Origin: Actinobacteria bacterium OK074
GTDB lineage: Bacteria; Actinomycetota; Actinomycetes; Streptomycetales; Streptomycetaceae
Direction: 5' to 3'
DNA length: 64,000 nt
Assembly: GCA_001298575.1 (NCBI GenBank)
Contig: LJCV01000249.1
Location: 1-64,000, forward strand
The translations under genes were made by a program, and so were the position numbers. Below, piece by piece: positions 50,911-60,189 of the stretch. A model generated the notes under the pieces. That model made no database searches. It saw nothing but the letters and a program-made list of their open reading frames with translations, and was not told the DNA's origin. Position 1 is the first letter of the stretch. Each line of letters opens with the position of its first letter.

Positions 50911-52428
50911 GTGCCCAACGCCACCGCGGTCATCAACCTCGACATCGAAGGGCCGAGGATCAGCCGCCATCTCTACGGCCACTTCGCCGAGCATCTGGGC
51001 CGCTGCGTCTACGGCGGTTTCTGGGTCGGGGAGGACTCGCCGATACCCAACGAAGGAGGCATCCGGCTCGACGTGGTCGAGGCCCTGCGCGCCCTGAACA
51101 TCCCCAACCTCCGCTGGCCGGGCGGCTGTTTCGCCGACGAGTACCACTGGAAGGACGGCATCGGGCCCAGGGACGTGCGGCCCACCATGGTCAACACGCA
51201 CTGGGGCGACGTCGAGGAGAACAACCACTTCGGCACCCACGAGTTCATGGCCCTGTGCGAACTCCTGGGCGCCGAGCCGTACATCAGCGGCAACGTCGGC
51301 TCCGGCACCGTCCAGGAGATGAGCGAGTGGGTCGAGTACCTCACCCGCGACGGCGACAGCCCCATGGTGCGGCTGCGCCGGGCCAACGGCCGCGAAGAAC
51401 CCTGGCGCGTGAAGTTCTGGGGCATCGGCAACGAGACCTGGGGCTGCGGCGGCAACATGCGCGCCGAGTACTCCGCCGACCTGGCCCGGCAGTACGCCAC
51501 GTACTGCCGCGACCACGGCGGCAACAAGCTCTACCGCATCGCCTCGGGCGCCTCCGACGAGGACTACAGGTGGACCGAGACGCTGATGCGACAGATCAGC
51601 TGCTTCGGCTGCGAGGCCACCCCGAAGAACTTCTTCCAGGGCCTGTCCGTGCACTACTACACGATGGCCGGCCCCTGGGAGGCGAAGGGCAGTTCGACCG
51701 GCTTCGACACCGACGACTACTACCGGACGATGGTCCAGGCCCGCCGGATCGACCGCGTCCTCACCGGCCACTCCACCGTCATGGACATCTACGACCGGGG
51801 CCGCACGGTCGGCCTGGTCCTGGACGAGTGGGGCACCTGGTGGGACGTCGAACCGGGCACCAACCCCGGCTTCCTGTTCCAGCAGAACACCCTGCGCGAC
51901 GCCCTCGTGGCGAGCACCCACTTCGACATCTTCCACAAGCACGCCGCACGCCTGTACATGGCCAACATCGCCCAGACCGTCAACGTCCTCCAGGCGATGC
52001 TCCTCACCGACGGCGACACCCTGGTCCTGACCCCGACCTACCACGTGTTCGAGATGAACAAGGGCCACCAGGACGCCACGTCACTCGCCGTGCACGTCCA
52101 CGGCGACGGCATCCAACGCGCCGTCGGCGAAACGGAGTTGGAGACCCTGTCGGCCTCCGCCAGCGTCAAGGACGGGACGGTGCTGATCTCGTTGTCCAAC
52201 CTCGACGCCGAGGAGCCCGTCGAGCTGAACCTCGACCTGCGCGGCGGCCTGCTCGGCGAGCCGGTCGCCCGCCTGCTGACGGCCGACAAGCTCCAGGCGC
52301 ACAACACGCCCCAGGACCTCGCGGCGGTGGCCCCGCGCCTGTTCGACGGCCTGATCATCACCGACCGGGGTCTGATCCTGACGCTGCCGCCGCACTCCTT
52401 CGTCACCCTCCAGGCCCCGTTGGCCTGA
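50911..52428 (+). CDS. GH51 alpha-L-arabinofuranosidase (intracellular)
   Basis: A 505-residue GH51 enzyme of the classic AbfA type with no signal peptide. Acid/base Glu 175 is in WGIGNETWGCGG and nucleophile Glu 306 in LVLDEWGTWWD. The N-terminal RHLYGHFAEHLGRCVYGG and LRWPGGCFADEYHW are standard for the barrel, and the C-terminal beta domain is complete. It releases arabinose from arabino-oligosaccharides in the cytoplasm. GTG 50911 has GGAG ten bases upstream. First gene of the rightward operon. Confidence 0.95.
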   Translation: MPNATAVINLDIEGPRISRHLYGHFAEHLGRCVYGGFWVGEDSPIPNEGGIRLDVVEALRALNIPNLRWPGGCFADEYHWKDGIGPRDVRPTMVNTHWGDVEENNHFGTHEFMALCELLGAEPYISGNVGSGTVQEMSEWVEYLTRDGDSPMVRLRRANGREEPWRVKFWGIGNETWGCGGNMRAEYSADLARQYATYCRDHGGNKLYRIASGASDEDYRWTETLMRQISCFGCEATPKNFFQGLSVHYYTMAGPWEAKGSSTGFDTDDYYRTMVQARRIDRVLTGHSTVMDIYDRGRTVGLVLDEWGTWWDVEPGTNPGFLFQQNTLRDALVASTHFDIFHKHAARLYMANIAQTVNVLQAMLLTDGDTLVLTPTYHVFEMNKGHQDATSLAVHVHGDGIQRAVGETELETLSASASVKDGTVLISLSNLDAEEPVELNLDLRGGLLGEPVARLLTADKLQAHNTPQDLAAVAPRLFDGLIITDRGLILTLPPHSFVTLQAPLA

Positions 52429-52477
52429 CCCCCCGGCTCGTTCTCCCGCCCCGCACTCCACCCGCAAGGAGCCGCAC

Positions 52478-54001
52478 ATGTCCCCAACCCTCTCCCGCCG
52501 TACGGCACTTCAGGCGGCCGGTGCCACGGCCCTCGCCGCCGGGCTCAGCAACCTGACGGCCGGTGCGGCCCACGCCACCGCCCCCGCACCCCAGCTGGTC
52601 ACCTACCCGATCCCGTCGGGCGTGGCGACCCAGGCCAGTTTCAAGGTCCGGGTACGCACCGCACCCGACGGCGACTGGCAGACCCTCGACTGCTACGCAC
52701 CCGGAGCGAAGGAGATCAACCCCACCACCGGCTCCGGGAAGGTGTGGGGTTCGTCGATGGTGTACTTCGACTTCTGCGGCCCGGTGGAACTGGAGGTCAC
52801 CTACCTCAAGGGCGGCTCCACCAAGGCCAGGGTGAGACCGGACTCGTACGGCATCACGCCCGAACTCCTCGGTGACACCCTGCGGTTCACGCTCGACGAG
52901 CCGAAGGACGTCGTCGTCCAGATCAACGACGAGATCTTCGACTGCCTGCACGTCATCACCAACTCCCCCGAACGGCACGCCCCTTCGGCCGACGACCCGG
53001 ACGTCCTCTACTACGGCCCCGGCCTGCACACCGTCCCCGGCAACGTCCTCACCGTCACCAGCGGCCAGACCGTGTACCTGGCCGGTGGCGCCGTCCTCAA
53101 GGCGGAGATCGACGTCAAGGGCGTCGAGAACGCGACGGTCACGGGTCACGGCGTACTGCTGGCCCCTACCTCCACGGTCGGCGGCGTGCACATCGAGCAC
53201 AGCCGGAACTGCCGGGTCGAGAACGTCATCTTCCTCGCCAACGGCATCGGCCTCGGTGAGGCGGAGAACGTCCACGTCAAGAAGGCCCGGGTGTTCACCT
53301 GGGGCCAGTGGGGCGACGGCCTCACCATGTACTGCTCCAAGAACATCACCTTCGACGGCTGCTTCGCGCGCACCTCCGACGACTGCTTCTCCATCTACGC
53401 CCACCGCGGGGACTTCTACGGCGACACCCGCGACCTCACCATCAAGAACTGCACCCTGTGGGCCGATGTCGCCCACCCCGTCAACGTCGGCACGCACGGC
53501 AACAGCGACGACCCCGAGACGATCGCGAACCTGCTGATCAAGAACGTCGACATCCTCGACCACCGCGAGCCCCAACTGAACTACCAGGGCTGCATCGCGC
53601 TCAACGCGGGCGACTCCAACCTGATCAAGAACGTCCGGATCGAGGACGTGCGCATCGAGGACTTCCGCTGGGGCCAGGTCATCAACCTGCGGGTCATGTT
53701 CAACGCGAAGTACAACACGTCGGCCGGTCGCGGCGTCGAGGACGTGTACGTCAAGAACCTCACCTACACGGGCACGCACGCCAACCCCTCGCTGTTCCTC
53801 GGCTACGACGCCGAACACGCCGTCAAGAACGTCACCTTCGAGAACCTCGTGGTCAACGGCGTGGTCATCGCCGACTCGATGCGCAAGCCCACCTGGTACT
53901 ACACCACCGACACCGTCCAGTGGTACGCCAACGAGCACGTGCTCGGCATGAGGTTCCTGACGACCGCCGAGGCCACGGCGGAACGGGGCGCCGCGTCATG
54001 A
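52478..54001 (+). CDS. Exported right-handed beta-helix glycosidase, GH28/GH49-like
   Basis: A 507-residue exported enzyme. A twin-arginine signal (LSRRTALQAAGATALAAGL) is followed by an N-terminal beta domain (to about residue 170) and then a parallel beta-helix with repeated N-V/I-x-I strands. WGQWGDGLTMYCSKNI and TSDDCFSIYAHRGD (Asp 301, Asp 302) resemble the acidic catalytic region of GH28/GH49 enzymes, and NVGTHGNSDD supplies a GxHG-like motif. It probably cuts pectic, dextran-like or arabinan main chains outside the cell; family assignment between GH28 and GH49 is unsure. It is 49 bases after the GH51 gene and overlaps the next gene (ATGA). Confidence 0.8.
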   Translation: MSPTLSRRTALQAAGATALAAGLSNLTAGAAHATAPAPQLVTYPIPSGVATQASFKVRVRTAPDGDWQTLDCYAPGAKEINPTTGSGKVWGSSMVYFDFCGPVELEVTYLKGGSTKARVRPDSYGITPELLGDTLRFTLDEPKDVVVQINDEIFDCLHVITNSPERHAPSADDPDVLYYGPGLHTVPGNVLTVTSGQTVYLAGGAVLKAEIDVKGVENATVTGHGVLLAPTSTVGGVHIEHSRNCRVENVIFLANGIGLGEAENVHVKKARVFTWGQWGDGLTMYCSKNITFDGCFARTSDDCFSIYAHRGDFYGDTRDLTIKNCTLWADVAHPVNVGTHGNSDDPETIANLLIKNVDILDHREPQLNYQGCIALNAGDSNLIKNVRIEDVRIEDFRWGQVINLRVMFNAKYNTSAGRGVEDVYVKNLTYTGTHANPSLFLGYDAEHAVKNVTFENLVVNGVVIADSMRKPTWYYTTDTVQWYANEHVLGMRFLTTAEATAERGAAS

Positions 54002-55242
54002 CCACGCCCGACCGGAACCCTTCCCCGCGCACCGGACCCAGCCGCCGGGGCCTCCTGCGCGCCGCCGGCGGACTCACCCTCGCCGGGGCACTCGGGGCCG
54101 CCACCGCACGCTCCGCCGGCGCCGCGCCGACCGTCTGGCACCACCCCGGCGCCCTGCACCACCCCGGTGACATCAACCGGGCCCGGGTCAAGGTCGCCGC
54201 GGGCATCGACCCGTGGCTGGCCGGCTGGAACCGGCTGACCGCCAACGCCCACTCCGCGCCCACCTGGACGGCAAACCCCCAGGCCACCGTCTACCGGGGC
54301 TCGGGAACCAGCAACAACTACACGATCCTCTACAACGACATCGCCGCCGCCTACCAGAACGCGCTGCGCTGGCTGATCGGCGGCGACAGTGCCCACGCCG
54401 ACTGCGCGGTGGCCATCTGCAACGCCTGGTCGGGCACCCTGACCGCGCTCGACGGAACCACCGACGCGTGTCTGCTCGCCGGGCTCCAGGGCTGGCAGTT
54501 CGCCAACGTCGGTGAACTCCTGCGCGACCACCCGGACTTCGACCTCGCCGCCTTCCAGGAGATGATGACCGACGTCTTCTACCCGTGGAACCACGGGTTC
54601 CTGACCGACCACAACTTCACCTGCATCACCCACTACTGGGCCAACTGGGACCTGTGCAACCTCGCGTCCGTCCTGGCCATCGCGATCCTGTGCGAGGACG
54701 CCGACAAGTTCGACGAGGCCGTCACCTACTTCCGGAGCGGCGCGGGCAACGGGGCCGTCAAGAACGCCGTCCCCTTCCTCCACACCGACGACGACGGCTA
54801 CGCGCTGGGCCAGTGGCAGGAGGCCGGCCGCGACCAGGCGCACAGCGTCCTGGGCATCGGCCAGATGGCCGCGGTCTGCGAGATGGCCTGGAACCAGGGC
54901 GTCGACCTGTACGGCTACGACGACAACCGCTTCTTCAAGGGAGCCCAGTACGTCGCCAAGTACAACGTCGGTCTGGACGTGCCCTTCACCACCTACAGCT
55001 GGGGCAGCGGCCACAACTGCGCGTACAACGAGCAGACCGTCATCAACGACTACGCCCGCGGCACCATCCGCCCGATCTGGGCCATGGTCCACGCGCACTA
55101 CAACCGCATCAAGCGACTGGACGACAAGTACATCGCGGCCATGTGCGACCTGGTCGGCGTCGAGGGCGGCGGCGGTGACTACGGCGCCAACTCCGGCGGC
55201 TACGACCAACTCGGCTTCGGCACCCTGATGTACACCAAGTAG
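53998..55242 (+). CDS. Exported alginate-lyase-domain protein
   Basis: A 414-residue exported protein. The signal GPSRRGLLRAAGGLTLAGAL is twin-arginine. The mature part is an all-helical (alpha/alpha) barrel like the alginate lyase domain of PL5-type enzymes, with WHHPGALHHPGDINRARVKV near the start, LTDHNFTCITHYWANWDLCN (Asn/His pair) and ALGQWQEAGRDQAHSVLGIG, where an Arg, Asp and His typical of the active face occur. In plant-cell-wall loci these act on uronate-containing chains, so a pectin-type substrate is as likely as alginate. Start ATG overlaps the preceding stop. Confidence 0.8.
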   Translation: MTTPDRNPSPRTGPSRRGLLRAAGGLTLAGALGAATARSAGAAPTVWHHPGALHHPGDINRARVKVAAGIDPWLAGWNRLTANAHSAPTWTANPQATVYRGSGTSNNYTILYNDIAAAYQNALRWLIGGDSAHADCAVAICNAWSGTLTALDGTTDACLLAGLQGWQFANVGELLRDHPDFDLAAFQEMMTDVFYPWNHGFLTDHNFTCITHYWANWDLCNLASVLAIAILCEDADKFDEAVTYFRSGAGNGAVKNAVPFLHTDDDGYALGQWQEAGRDQAHSVLGIGQMAAVCEMAWNQGVDLYGYDDNRFFKGAQYVAKYNVGLDVPFTTYSWGSGHNCAYNEQTVINDYARGTIRPIWAMVHAHYNRIKRLDDKYIAAMCDLVGVEGGGGDYGANSGGYDQLGFGTLMYTK

Positions 55243-55262
55243 CACAAGGAGAGTTGACGACC

Positions 55263-57677
55263 ATGAGCGGATCCGGCCGCCCCGTCGAGTCGGCCATCGA
55301 GACGGTCATCGAGGTGGACACCGCCTCTCCCGGTACCCCCATCTCGCCCGATTTGTTCGGCGTGTTCTTCGAGGACCTCAACTACGCGGCGGACGGCGGA
55401 CTCTACGCCGAACTCGTGCAGAACAGGTCCTTCGAGTACAGCCCCGCCGACCGGCCCGAGTGGCACGCCCTCAGGGCGTGGGAGCGGCTGGCCGGATCCC
55501 TCACGGTCGCCACCGACGACCCGCTGCACCCGGCCAACCCGCACTACGCGGTCCTGCGCGACGGCACCGTGCGGAACGAGGGCTTCGACGGCATCCCCGT
55601 CCGGGCGGGGGAGTCGTACGACATCGGTCTCTTCGCCCGGCTCGCCGACGGCATCGCGGACCGGCTGATCGCCCGGATCGAGAGCCGGGACGGCGAACAC
55701 GTCCACGGCGAGGCCGAGTTGGGGCCTCTTGGCGGTTCCTGGCAGCGGTACGCCGCCGTCGTCACCAGCCAGGTGACCGACCCCGACGCCCGCCTGACCC
55801 TCACCACGGCCGGCACCGTCCACCTCGACCTGGTCTCCCTCTTTCCGAAGGACACCTTCCGGGGCCGCCCCGGCGGCCTGCGCGCCGACCTCGCCCGGGT
55901 GATCGCCGACCTGAAGCCCAAGTTCGTCCGCTTCCCCGGCGGTTGCCTCGCCCACGGGCAGGGGCTCGGCAACATGTACCGCTGGTCCGAGACCATCGGC
56001 CAACTGCACGAGCGCCGCCAGCAGTCCAACATCTGGCACTACCACCAGTCCATGGGGCTGGGCTACTTCGAGTACTTCCAGTTCTGCGAGGACATCGGCG
56101 CCAAACCGCTGCCCGTCGTCCCCGCCGCCGTCTGCTGCCAGAACAGCGAGGTCACCGGCCAACTCGGCCTGCCCAACGAGGAGATGCCCGCCTACATCGC
56201 CGAGGTCCTGGCCCTGGTGGAGTGGGCCAACGGCCCCGCCGACTCGCCCTGGGGCGCCCGGCGCGCCGCCGCCGGACACCCCGAACCCTTCGGCCTCCAA
56301 TACCTGGGCGTCGGCAACGAGGACACCCTCACCGACACCTTCCGCGACCGGTTCTCCCGCATCCACGACGCCCTGCGCGAGCACCACCCCGAGATCACGG
56401 TCGTCGGCACCCTCGGCCCGGCCACCTTCGGCGAGGACTGGGAGAAGGGCTGGGCGTTCGCCCGCGAACGGGACCTCCCCGTCGTCGACGAACACGCCTA
56501 CAAATCGCCCCGCTGGCTGCTGGAGAACACCCGCCGCTTCGACGGCATTGACCGCGAGGGCCCGCACCTGTACATCGGCGAGTACGGCAGCTGGCGCAAC
56601 AACGGCCGCAGCGCCATCGCCGAGGCGGCCTACATGATCGCCATGGAACGCAACGGCGACGTCGTCCGGCTGGCCTCCTACGCCCCGCTGCTCGCCAAAC
56701 GCGGCCACACCCAGTGGCTGCCCGACCTGATCTACTTCGACAACACGAACGTCTGGCCGACCCTCAACTACCACGTCCAGCGCATGCATTCGGTGAACGC
56801 GGGCGACACGGCCCTGCCCGTCACGGTCACTGGAGCACCGCGGGCGCCGTCGGCGGCGGAGGGCCTCCGGCACACCGTCCACCTCGCCACCGGTGCCGAC
56901 ACCCGCGCCGAGTTCACCGGCGTGACCGTAGGCACCTTGGGCGGCGAGCCCGCACCGCTCCCGGAGTTCGTCAACTGGCATGCCGAGTCCGGCACTTGGG
57001 AACCGGATGGCGGGGGCGGCGTCCGGCAGACGGCGAGCGGGACGGAGGGGGCCAGGCTGCTGCTGCCGGAGGCGGTGGACGGGCGGTCGTACGCCTTCTC
57101 CGTGCGGGCCCGGAAGACGGCCGGCGCCGAGGGGATCGTGCTGGGCTTCGCCGGGACGGTGCCCGGGACCTGGTGCCAGTGGACCCTCGGCGGCTGGGGC
57201 AACCGTTCCACGTGGCTCCAGCGCGTGGACGACGGCGTACCGGACGACCTCAGCGAACGCCTGGCCGAGTCCGTCGAGACCGGCCGCTGGTACGACCTGC
57301 GGGTCGAGGTGGACGGCCGCCGCATCCGCTGCTTCCGCGACGGCGTCCTGGTCCACGACGTCGAGGACGTGCGGCCGGACCCGGAGGTCTTCGCCGTTTC
57401 GGCCGTGCGGGACACGGCCGCGGGCGACGTGATCGTCAAGATCGCGAACACCACGCCCGAAGCCGTCGCGGTCCGGCTCCGGCTGAACGGCGCGGACGAC
57501 GGCCCCGGGTTCGCGCGCACCACCCTCACCGCCGCCCCGGACGCCGACAGCCGCTTCGGCCCCGCCCCGGCCGCCCCCGTCGAGGACCGGCCGACCGGAC
57601 CGCACCTCGATCTCCCGCCGCACTCCTTCACGGTCCTGCGCACCCGGGCCGGAAGCGGCCGGGGCCGACCTCGATGA
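55263..57677 (+). CDS. GH51 alpha-L-arabinofuranosidase with extra binding modules
   Basis: An 804-residue GH51 enzyme of the large bacterial type. An N-terminal CBM4/9-like sandwich (about residues 80-195) is nested after the first strand of the barrel domain. The catalytic acid/base is Glu 353 in YLGVGNEDTLTD and the nucleophile Glu 440 in LYIGEYGSWRNN. A further module at about residues 568-700 (FVNWHAESGTWEPDGGG ... RWYDLRVEVDGRRIRCFRDG) resembles the DUF1080/3-keto-disaccharide-hydrolase or LamG sandwich and sits inside the C-terminal beta domain. No signal peptide is seen, so it is probably cytoplasmic, unusual for a protein with carbohydrate-binding modules. ATG 55263 is chosen over a TTG at 55254 for AAGGAG spacing. 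Confidence 0.92.
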   Translation: MSGSGRPVESAIETVIEVDTASPGTPISPDLFGVFFEDLNYAADGGLYAELVQNRSFEYSPADRPEWHALRAWERLAGSLTVATDDPLHPANPHYAVLRDGTVRNEGFDGIPVRAGESYDIGLFARLADGIADRLIARIESRDGEHVHGEAELGPLGGSWQRYAAVVTSQVTDPDARLTLTTAGTVHLDLVSLFPKDTFRGRPGGLRADLARVIADLKPKFVRFPGGCLAHGQGLGNMYRWSETIGQLHERRQQSNIWHYHQSMGLGYFEYFQFCEDIGAKPLPVVPAAVCCQNSEVTGQLGLPNEEMPAYIAEVLALVEWANGPADSPWGARRAAAGHPEPFGLQYLGVGNEDTLTDTFRDRFSRIHDALREHHPEITVVGTLGPATFGEDWEKGWAFARERDLPVVDEHAYKSPRWLLENTRRFDGIDREGPHLYIGEYGSWRNNGRSAIAEAAYMIAMERNGDVVRLASYAPLLAKRGHTQWLPDLIYFDNTNVWPTLNYHVQRMHSVNAGDTALPVTVTGAPRAPSAAEGLRHTVHLATGADTRAEFTGVTVGTLGGEPAPLPEFVNWHAESGTWEPDGGGGVRQTASGTEGARLLLPEAVDGRSYAFSVRARKTAGAEGIVLGFAGTVPGTWCQWTLGGWGNRSTWLQRVDDGVPDDLSERLAESVETGRWYDLRVEVDGRRIRCFRDGVLVHDVEDVRPDPEVFAVSAVRDTAAGDVIVKIANTTPEAVAVRLRLNGADDGPGFARTTLTAAPDADSRFGPAPAAPVEDRPTGPHLDLPPHSFTVLRTRAGSGRGRPR

Positions 57678-57731
57678 GCATTCGCGGCATAGCATGCGAG
57701 GGGGATCCAGGACCGCAGACCAGGGGCGAAC

Positions 57732-58736
57732 GTGGCAACGATTCAGGACGTGGCCAAGGAGGCCGGAGTCTCGCCGATGACCGTCTCGAACGTCATCAAC
57801 GACCATCCGAACGTGCGCCGTTCGACACGGGAGAAGGTCCTGGAGGCGATGGCCCGGCTCGACTACCGCGTCAACGTCGCCGCCCGCAATCTGCGCAAGG
57901 GCCGCACCGGAACCATCGGCCTGGCCGTGCCCGAGGTGGACAGCCCCTACTACGGGCGGCTCGCGGCCACCATCATCACCGCGGCCGAGCGGCGCGGCCT
58001 GCGGGTGAGCATCGAGCGGACCGGCTCCCGGGAGAACGAACTGGACGCGCTCTCCCTCTCGCGCAACCGGCTCTACGACGGGCTCATCCTCAGCGCCGCG
58101 GGCATGGGCCAGGCCGACATGGACCGGCTCCGGGTGGACCACCCGGTGGTCATCCTCGGCGACCGGATCTTCGGCGGGCCCGTGGACCACGTCGCCATGC
58201 CCAACCTCGACGCCTCCCGGGCCGCCACCCGCCACCTGATCGAACGCGGCTGCCGCCGCATCGCGATCCTGTGCGGGGCGGTGGAGGAGGTCGACACCTC
58301 CAGCCTCCGGCTCACCGGCTACCGGCAGGCGCTGGAGGAGGCCGGGTTGCCGCAGGACCCCGGGCTGGTCCAGCACGTGACCAAACTCGGCATGCACGAC
58401 GGCGCGCACCGCGCCCGGGAGATGGCACGCGACGGACTCGCGTTCGACGGCGTGTTCTGTGTGACCGACTCTCTGGCCATGGGCGTCCTGCGGGGTCTGG
58501 CCGACGCCGGAATCCGCGTACCCGACCAGGTGAAGGTGATCGGCTTCGACAACGTCGCCGAGAGCGAGTTCCTCGTCCCGTCGCTGTCCACGGTCGATCC
58601 GGACCACGAGGCCATGGCGGACCGGGCCGTCGACCTGCTGACCCGGCGCATCGAACAGACCGAACCAGCCGCGGGGCACGAGGAGTTCGTGGGCGACTTC
58701 TCCTTGGTGATCCGGGAGTCCACGGGCGGCGGCTGA
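57732..58736 (+). CDS. LacI family regulator of the arabinan locus
   Basis: A 334-residue LacI-type repressor. Helix-turn-helix TIQDVAKEAGVSPMTVSNVI, hinge RVNVAARNLRKGRTGTIGLA (normal length), and periplasmic-binding core with VIGFDNVAESEFLVPSLSTV. It lies within the rightward enzyme operon, 54 bases after the GH51 gene, so it controls its own synthesis. The two GAAACCGGTTGT sites in the 50396-50910 control region are the likely operators. The inducer would be arabinose or an arabino-oligosaccharide. GTG 57732 has GGGGCGAAC upstream, a weak site. Confidence 0.92.
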   Translation: MATIQDVAKEAGVSPMTVSNVINDHPNVRRSTREKVLEAMARLDYRVNVAARNLRKGRTGTIGLAVPEVDSPYYGRLAATIITAAERRGLRVSIERTGSRENELDALSLSRNRLYDGLILSAAGMGQADMDRLRVDHPVVILGDRIFGGPVDHVAMPNLDASRAATRHLIERGCRRIAILCGAVEEVDTSSLRLTGYRQALEEAGLPQDPGLVQHVTKLGMHDGAHRAREMARDGLAFDGVFCVTDSLAMGVLRGLADAGIRVPDQVKVIGFDNVAESEFLVPSLSTVDPDHEAMADRAVDLLTRRIEQTEPAAGHEEFVGDFSLVIRESTGGG

Positions 58737-58774
58737 ACAGCCCGAGCCCCACCCAGCCCGTCGTACAGACAAGG

Positions 58775-58828
58775 GAGACCCCTGTGCTGCCTGAGACTCC
58801 TGTGACCTCTGAGACCCCTGTGTCCTCC
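58775..58828 (+). repeat. 18-bp repeat in three copies spanning the GH43-like start
   Basis: Copies at 58775-58792, 58793-58810 and 58811-58828 each begin GAGAC(C/T)CCTGTG, so each carries a purine-rich box and an in-frame GTG. The first is the assumed start region; the others could also initiate translation. Confidence 0.75.
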
Positions 58829-59758
58829 GTGCCCGACGGTCCGCTCTTCCGTGACCCCGTGCACGACGGTGCCGCCGACCCCGTGGCCGTCTTCAACCGT
58901 GGGACCGGCGAGTGGTGGCTCGTCTACACCAACCGCCGCACCACCGCCCCCGGCTCCGGCGTCACCTGGGTGCACGGCACCGACCTGGGCGTGGCCGCGT
59001 CGGCGGACGGCGGTCGCACCTGGACCTACCGAGGGATCCTCGACGGCCTGAACACCGAGGAGGGGCGGAACACCTTCTGGGCACCGGAGATCGTCCGGCA
59101 CGACGGGCTGTACCACCTCTACGTCAGCTACCTCCCAGGCGTACCGGACTCCTGGACCGGCCCCGCCCGCATCCGCCACTACACCAGCCCCGACCTGCTG
59201 GACTGGACCCATCACGGCGCCCTGGACCTCGACTCCGACCGGGTTATCGACGCGTGCGTGTACCCGCTGCCGGGCGGCGGCTGGCGGATGTGGTTCAAGG
59301 ACGAGACCCGGGGTTCGCTCACGTACGCCGCCGACAGCACCGACCTGTACCACTGGAAACCGACCGGCCCTGCGGTCACCCATCGCCCGCACGAGGGCCC
59401 CAACGTCTTCGAACTCGGCGGCCACTACTGGATGCTCGTCGACGAGTGGCGCGGCCAGGGCGTCCTGCGCTCGGACGACCTGACCACCTGGGAACACCAG
59501 GGCCTCATCCTGGACAAGCCCGGCACCCGCCCCGACGACGGCACCATCGGCCTCCACGCGGACGTGGTCGTCCAGGAGGACACGGCCTACATCTTCTACT
59601 TCACCCATCCGGGCCGCACGGACACGGCCACGGAGGACGACGGCGCCTATGCCACCCGCCGCTCCTCACTTCAGGTGGCTGTTGCGCGGGTTGTCGACGG
59701 GAGGTTGTGTTGTGATCGGGATGAGCGGGTGCGGCTTGATCTGAGTCCTGAGTCCTGA
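58784..59758 (+). CDS. GH43-like five-bladed beta-propeller glycosidase
   Basis: A 324-residue beta-propeller protein of the GH43/GH32/GH130-type fold. Propeller features include FRDPVHDGAADPVAVFNRGT (first blade, catalytic-base-type Asp), WAPEIVRHDGLYHLYVSYLP and GPNVFELGGHYWMLVDEW, each a W/Y-rich blade pattern with an acidic residue. It probably acts on arabino- or galacto-oligosaccharides released by the other enzymes; no signal peptide suggests a cytoplasmic role. Starts GTG 58784, 58802 and 58820 are all possible because of the 18-bp triplication. It is 47 bases after the LacI gene, in the same operon. The gene ends near a short CCTGAGTC tandem run. Confidence 0.8.
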   Translation: MLPETPVTSETPVSSVPDGPLFRDPVHDGAADPVAVFNRGTGEWWLVYTNRRTTAPGSGVTWVHGTDLGVAASADGGRTWTYRGILDGLNTEEGRNTFWAPEIVRHDGLYHLYVSYLPGVPDSWTGPARIRHYTSPDLLDWTHHGALDLDSDRVIDACVYPLPGGGWRMWFKDETRGSLTYAADSTDLYHWKPTGPAVTHRPHEGPNVFELGGHYWMLVDEWRGQGVLRSDDLTTWEHQGLILDKPGTRPDDGTIGLHADVVVQEDTAYIFYFTHPGRTDTATEDDGAYATRRSSLQVAVARVVDGRLCCDRDERVRLDLSPES

Positions 59759-59816
59759 GTTCTGAGCTTTGGGTTCCAGGGGGTGCGTGGTCCGGGCCGC
59801 TCGGAGGGAATGCCGA

Positions 59817-60188
59817 TTAACGTTCGTAGGGGTCGTCCCTCATGGCCGGGTCGGATATCTCGGGGCAGACGCGTTTCATTTCCTTCCACTCCGCCTTGGT
59901 GAACCCGAGCCCGTCCGGCTGTTTCTGCGGTACCGCTGTTCGTCTGATCATGTCCCGGAACTCCTCCGAGATCTTGAACGCGACGATCTGGCCGCTTTCG
60001 CCGCGGAACCGGACCGTATGGCCGATGTCTCCGCTCAGGTTGACATACAGCGCCCCCTTCCCGGTGATAGTTGTAGTGCAGGCCGGTTTCCGGGGCGAAG
60101 TACTGGCCGGGGAAACGCAGCGGGGTGCACGTCGTGCTGTCGGCGGCCCGCGCGGTCGGTGACGATCGCGAAGAAGCGGGAATCGCGG
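59817..60188 (-). pseudogene. Rhs-type polymorphic toxin, C-terminal remnant
   Basis: On the minus strand three pieces in different frames follow one another. RFFAIVTDRAG (near 60150-60180) and LRFPGQYFAPETGLHYNYHR (near 60065-60125) are the classical Rhs core ending just before the variable toxin; then GALYVNLSGDIGHTVRFRGE begins an open frame of about 75 residues ending at a stop at 59817-59819 (…DPAMRDDPYER). The frames are shifted relative to one another and the RYYDPxTGRYxxxDP core end is missing, so the gene is decayed. The final domain is not one I can name; it may be a toxin tip or its debris. No immunity gene is recognisable. Confidence 0.75.
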
Positions 60189-60189
60189 C

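Noticed and set aside
55200..58772. 1190-codon minus-strand frame across GH51 and LacI
   Set aside because: Longest frame in the window but without motifs; it overlaps two unmistakable genes.
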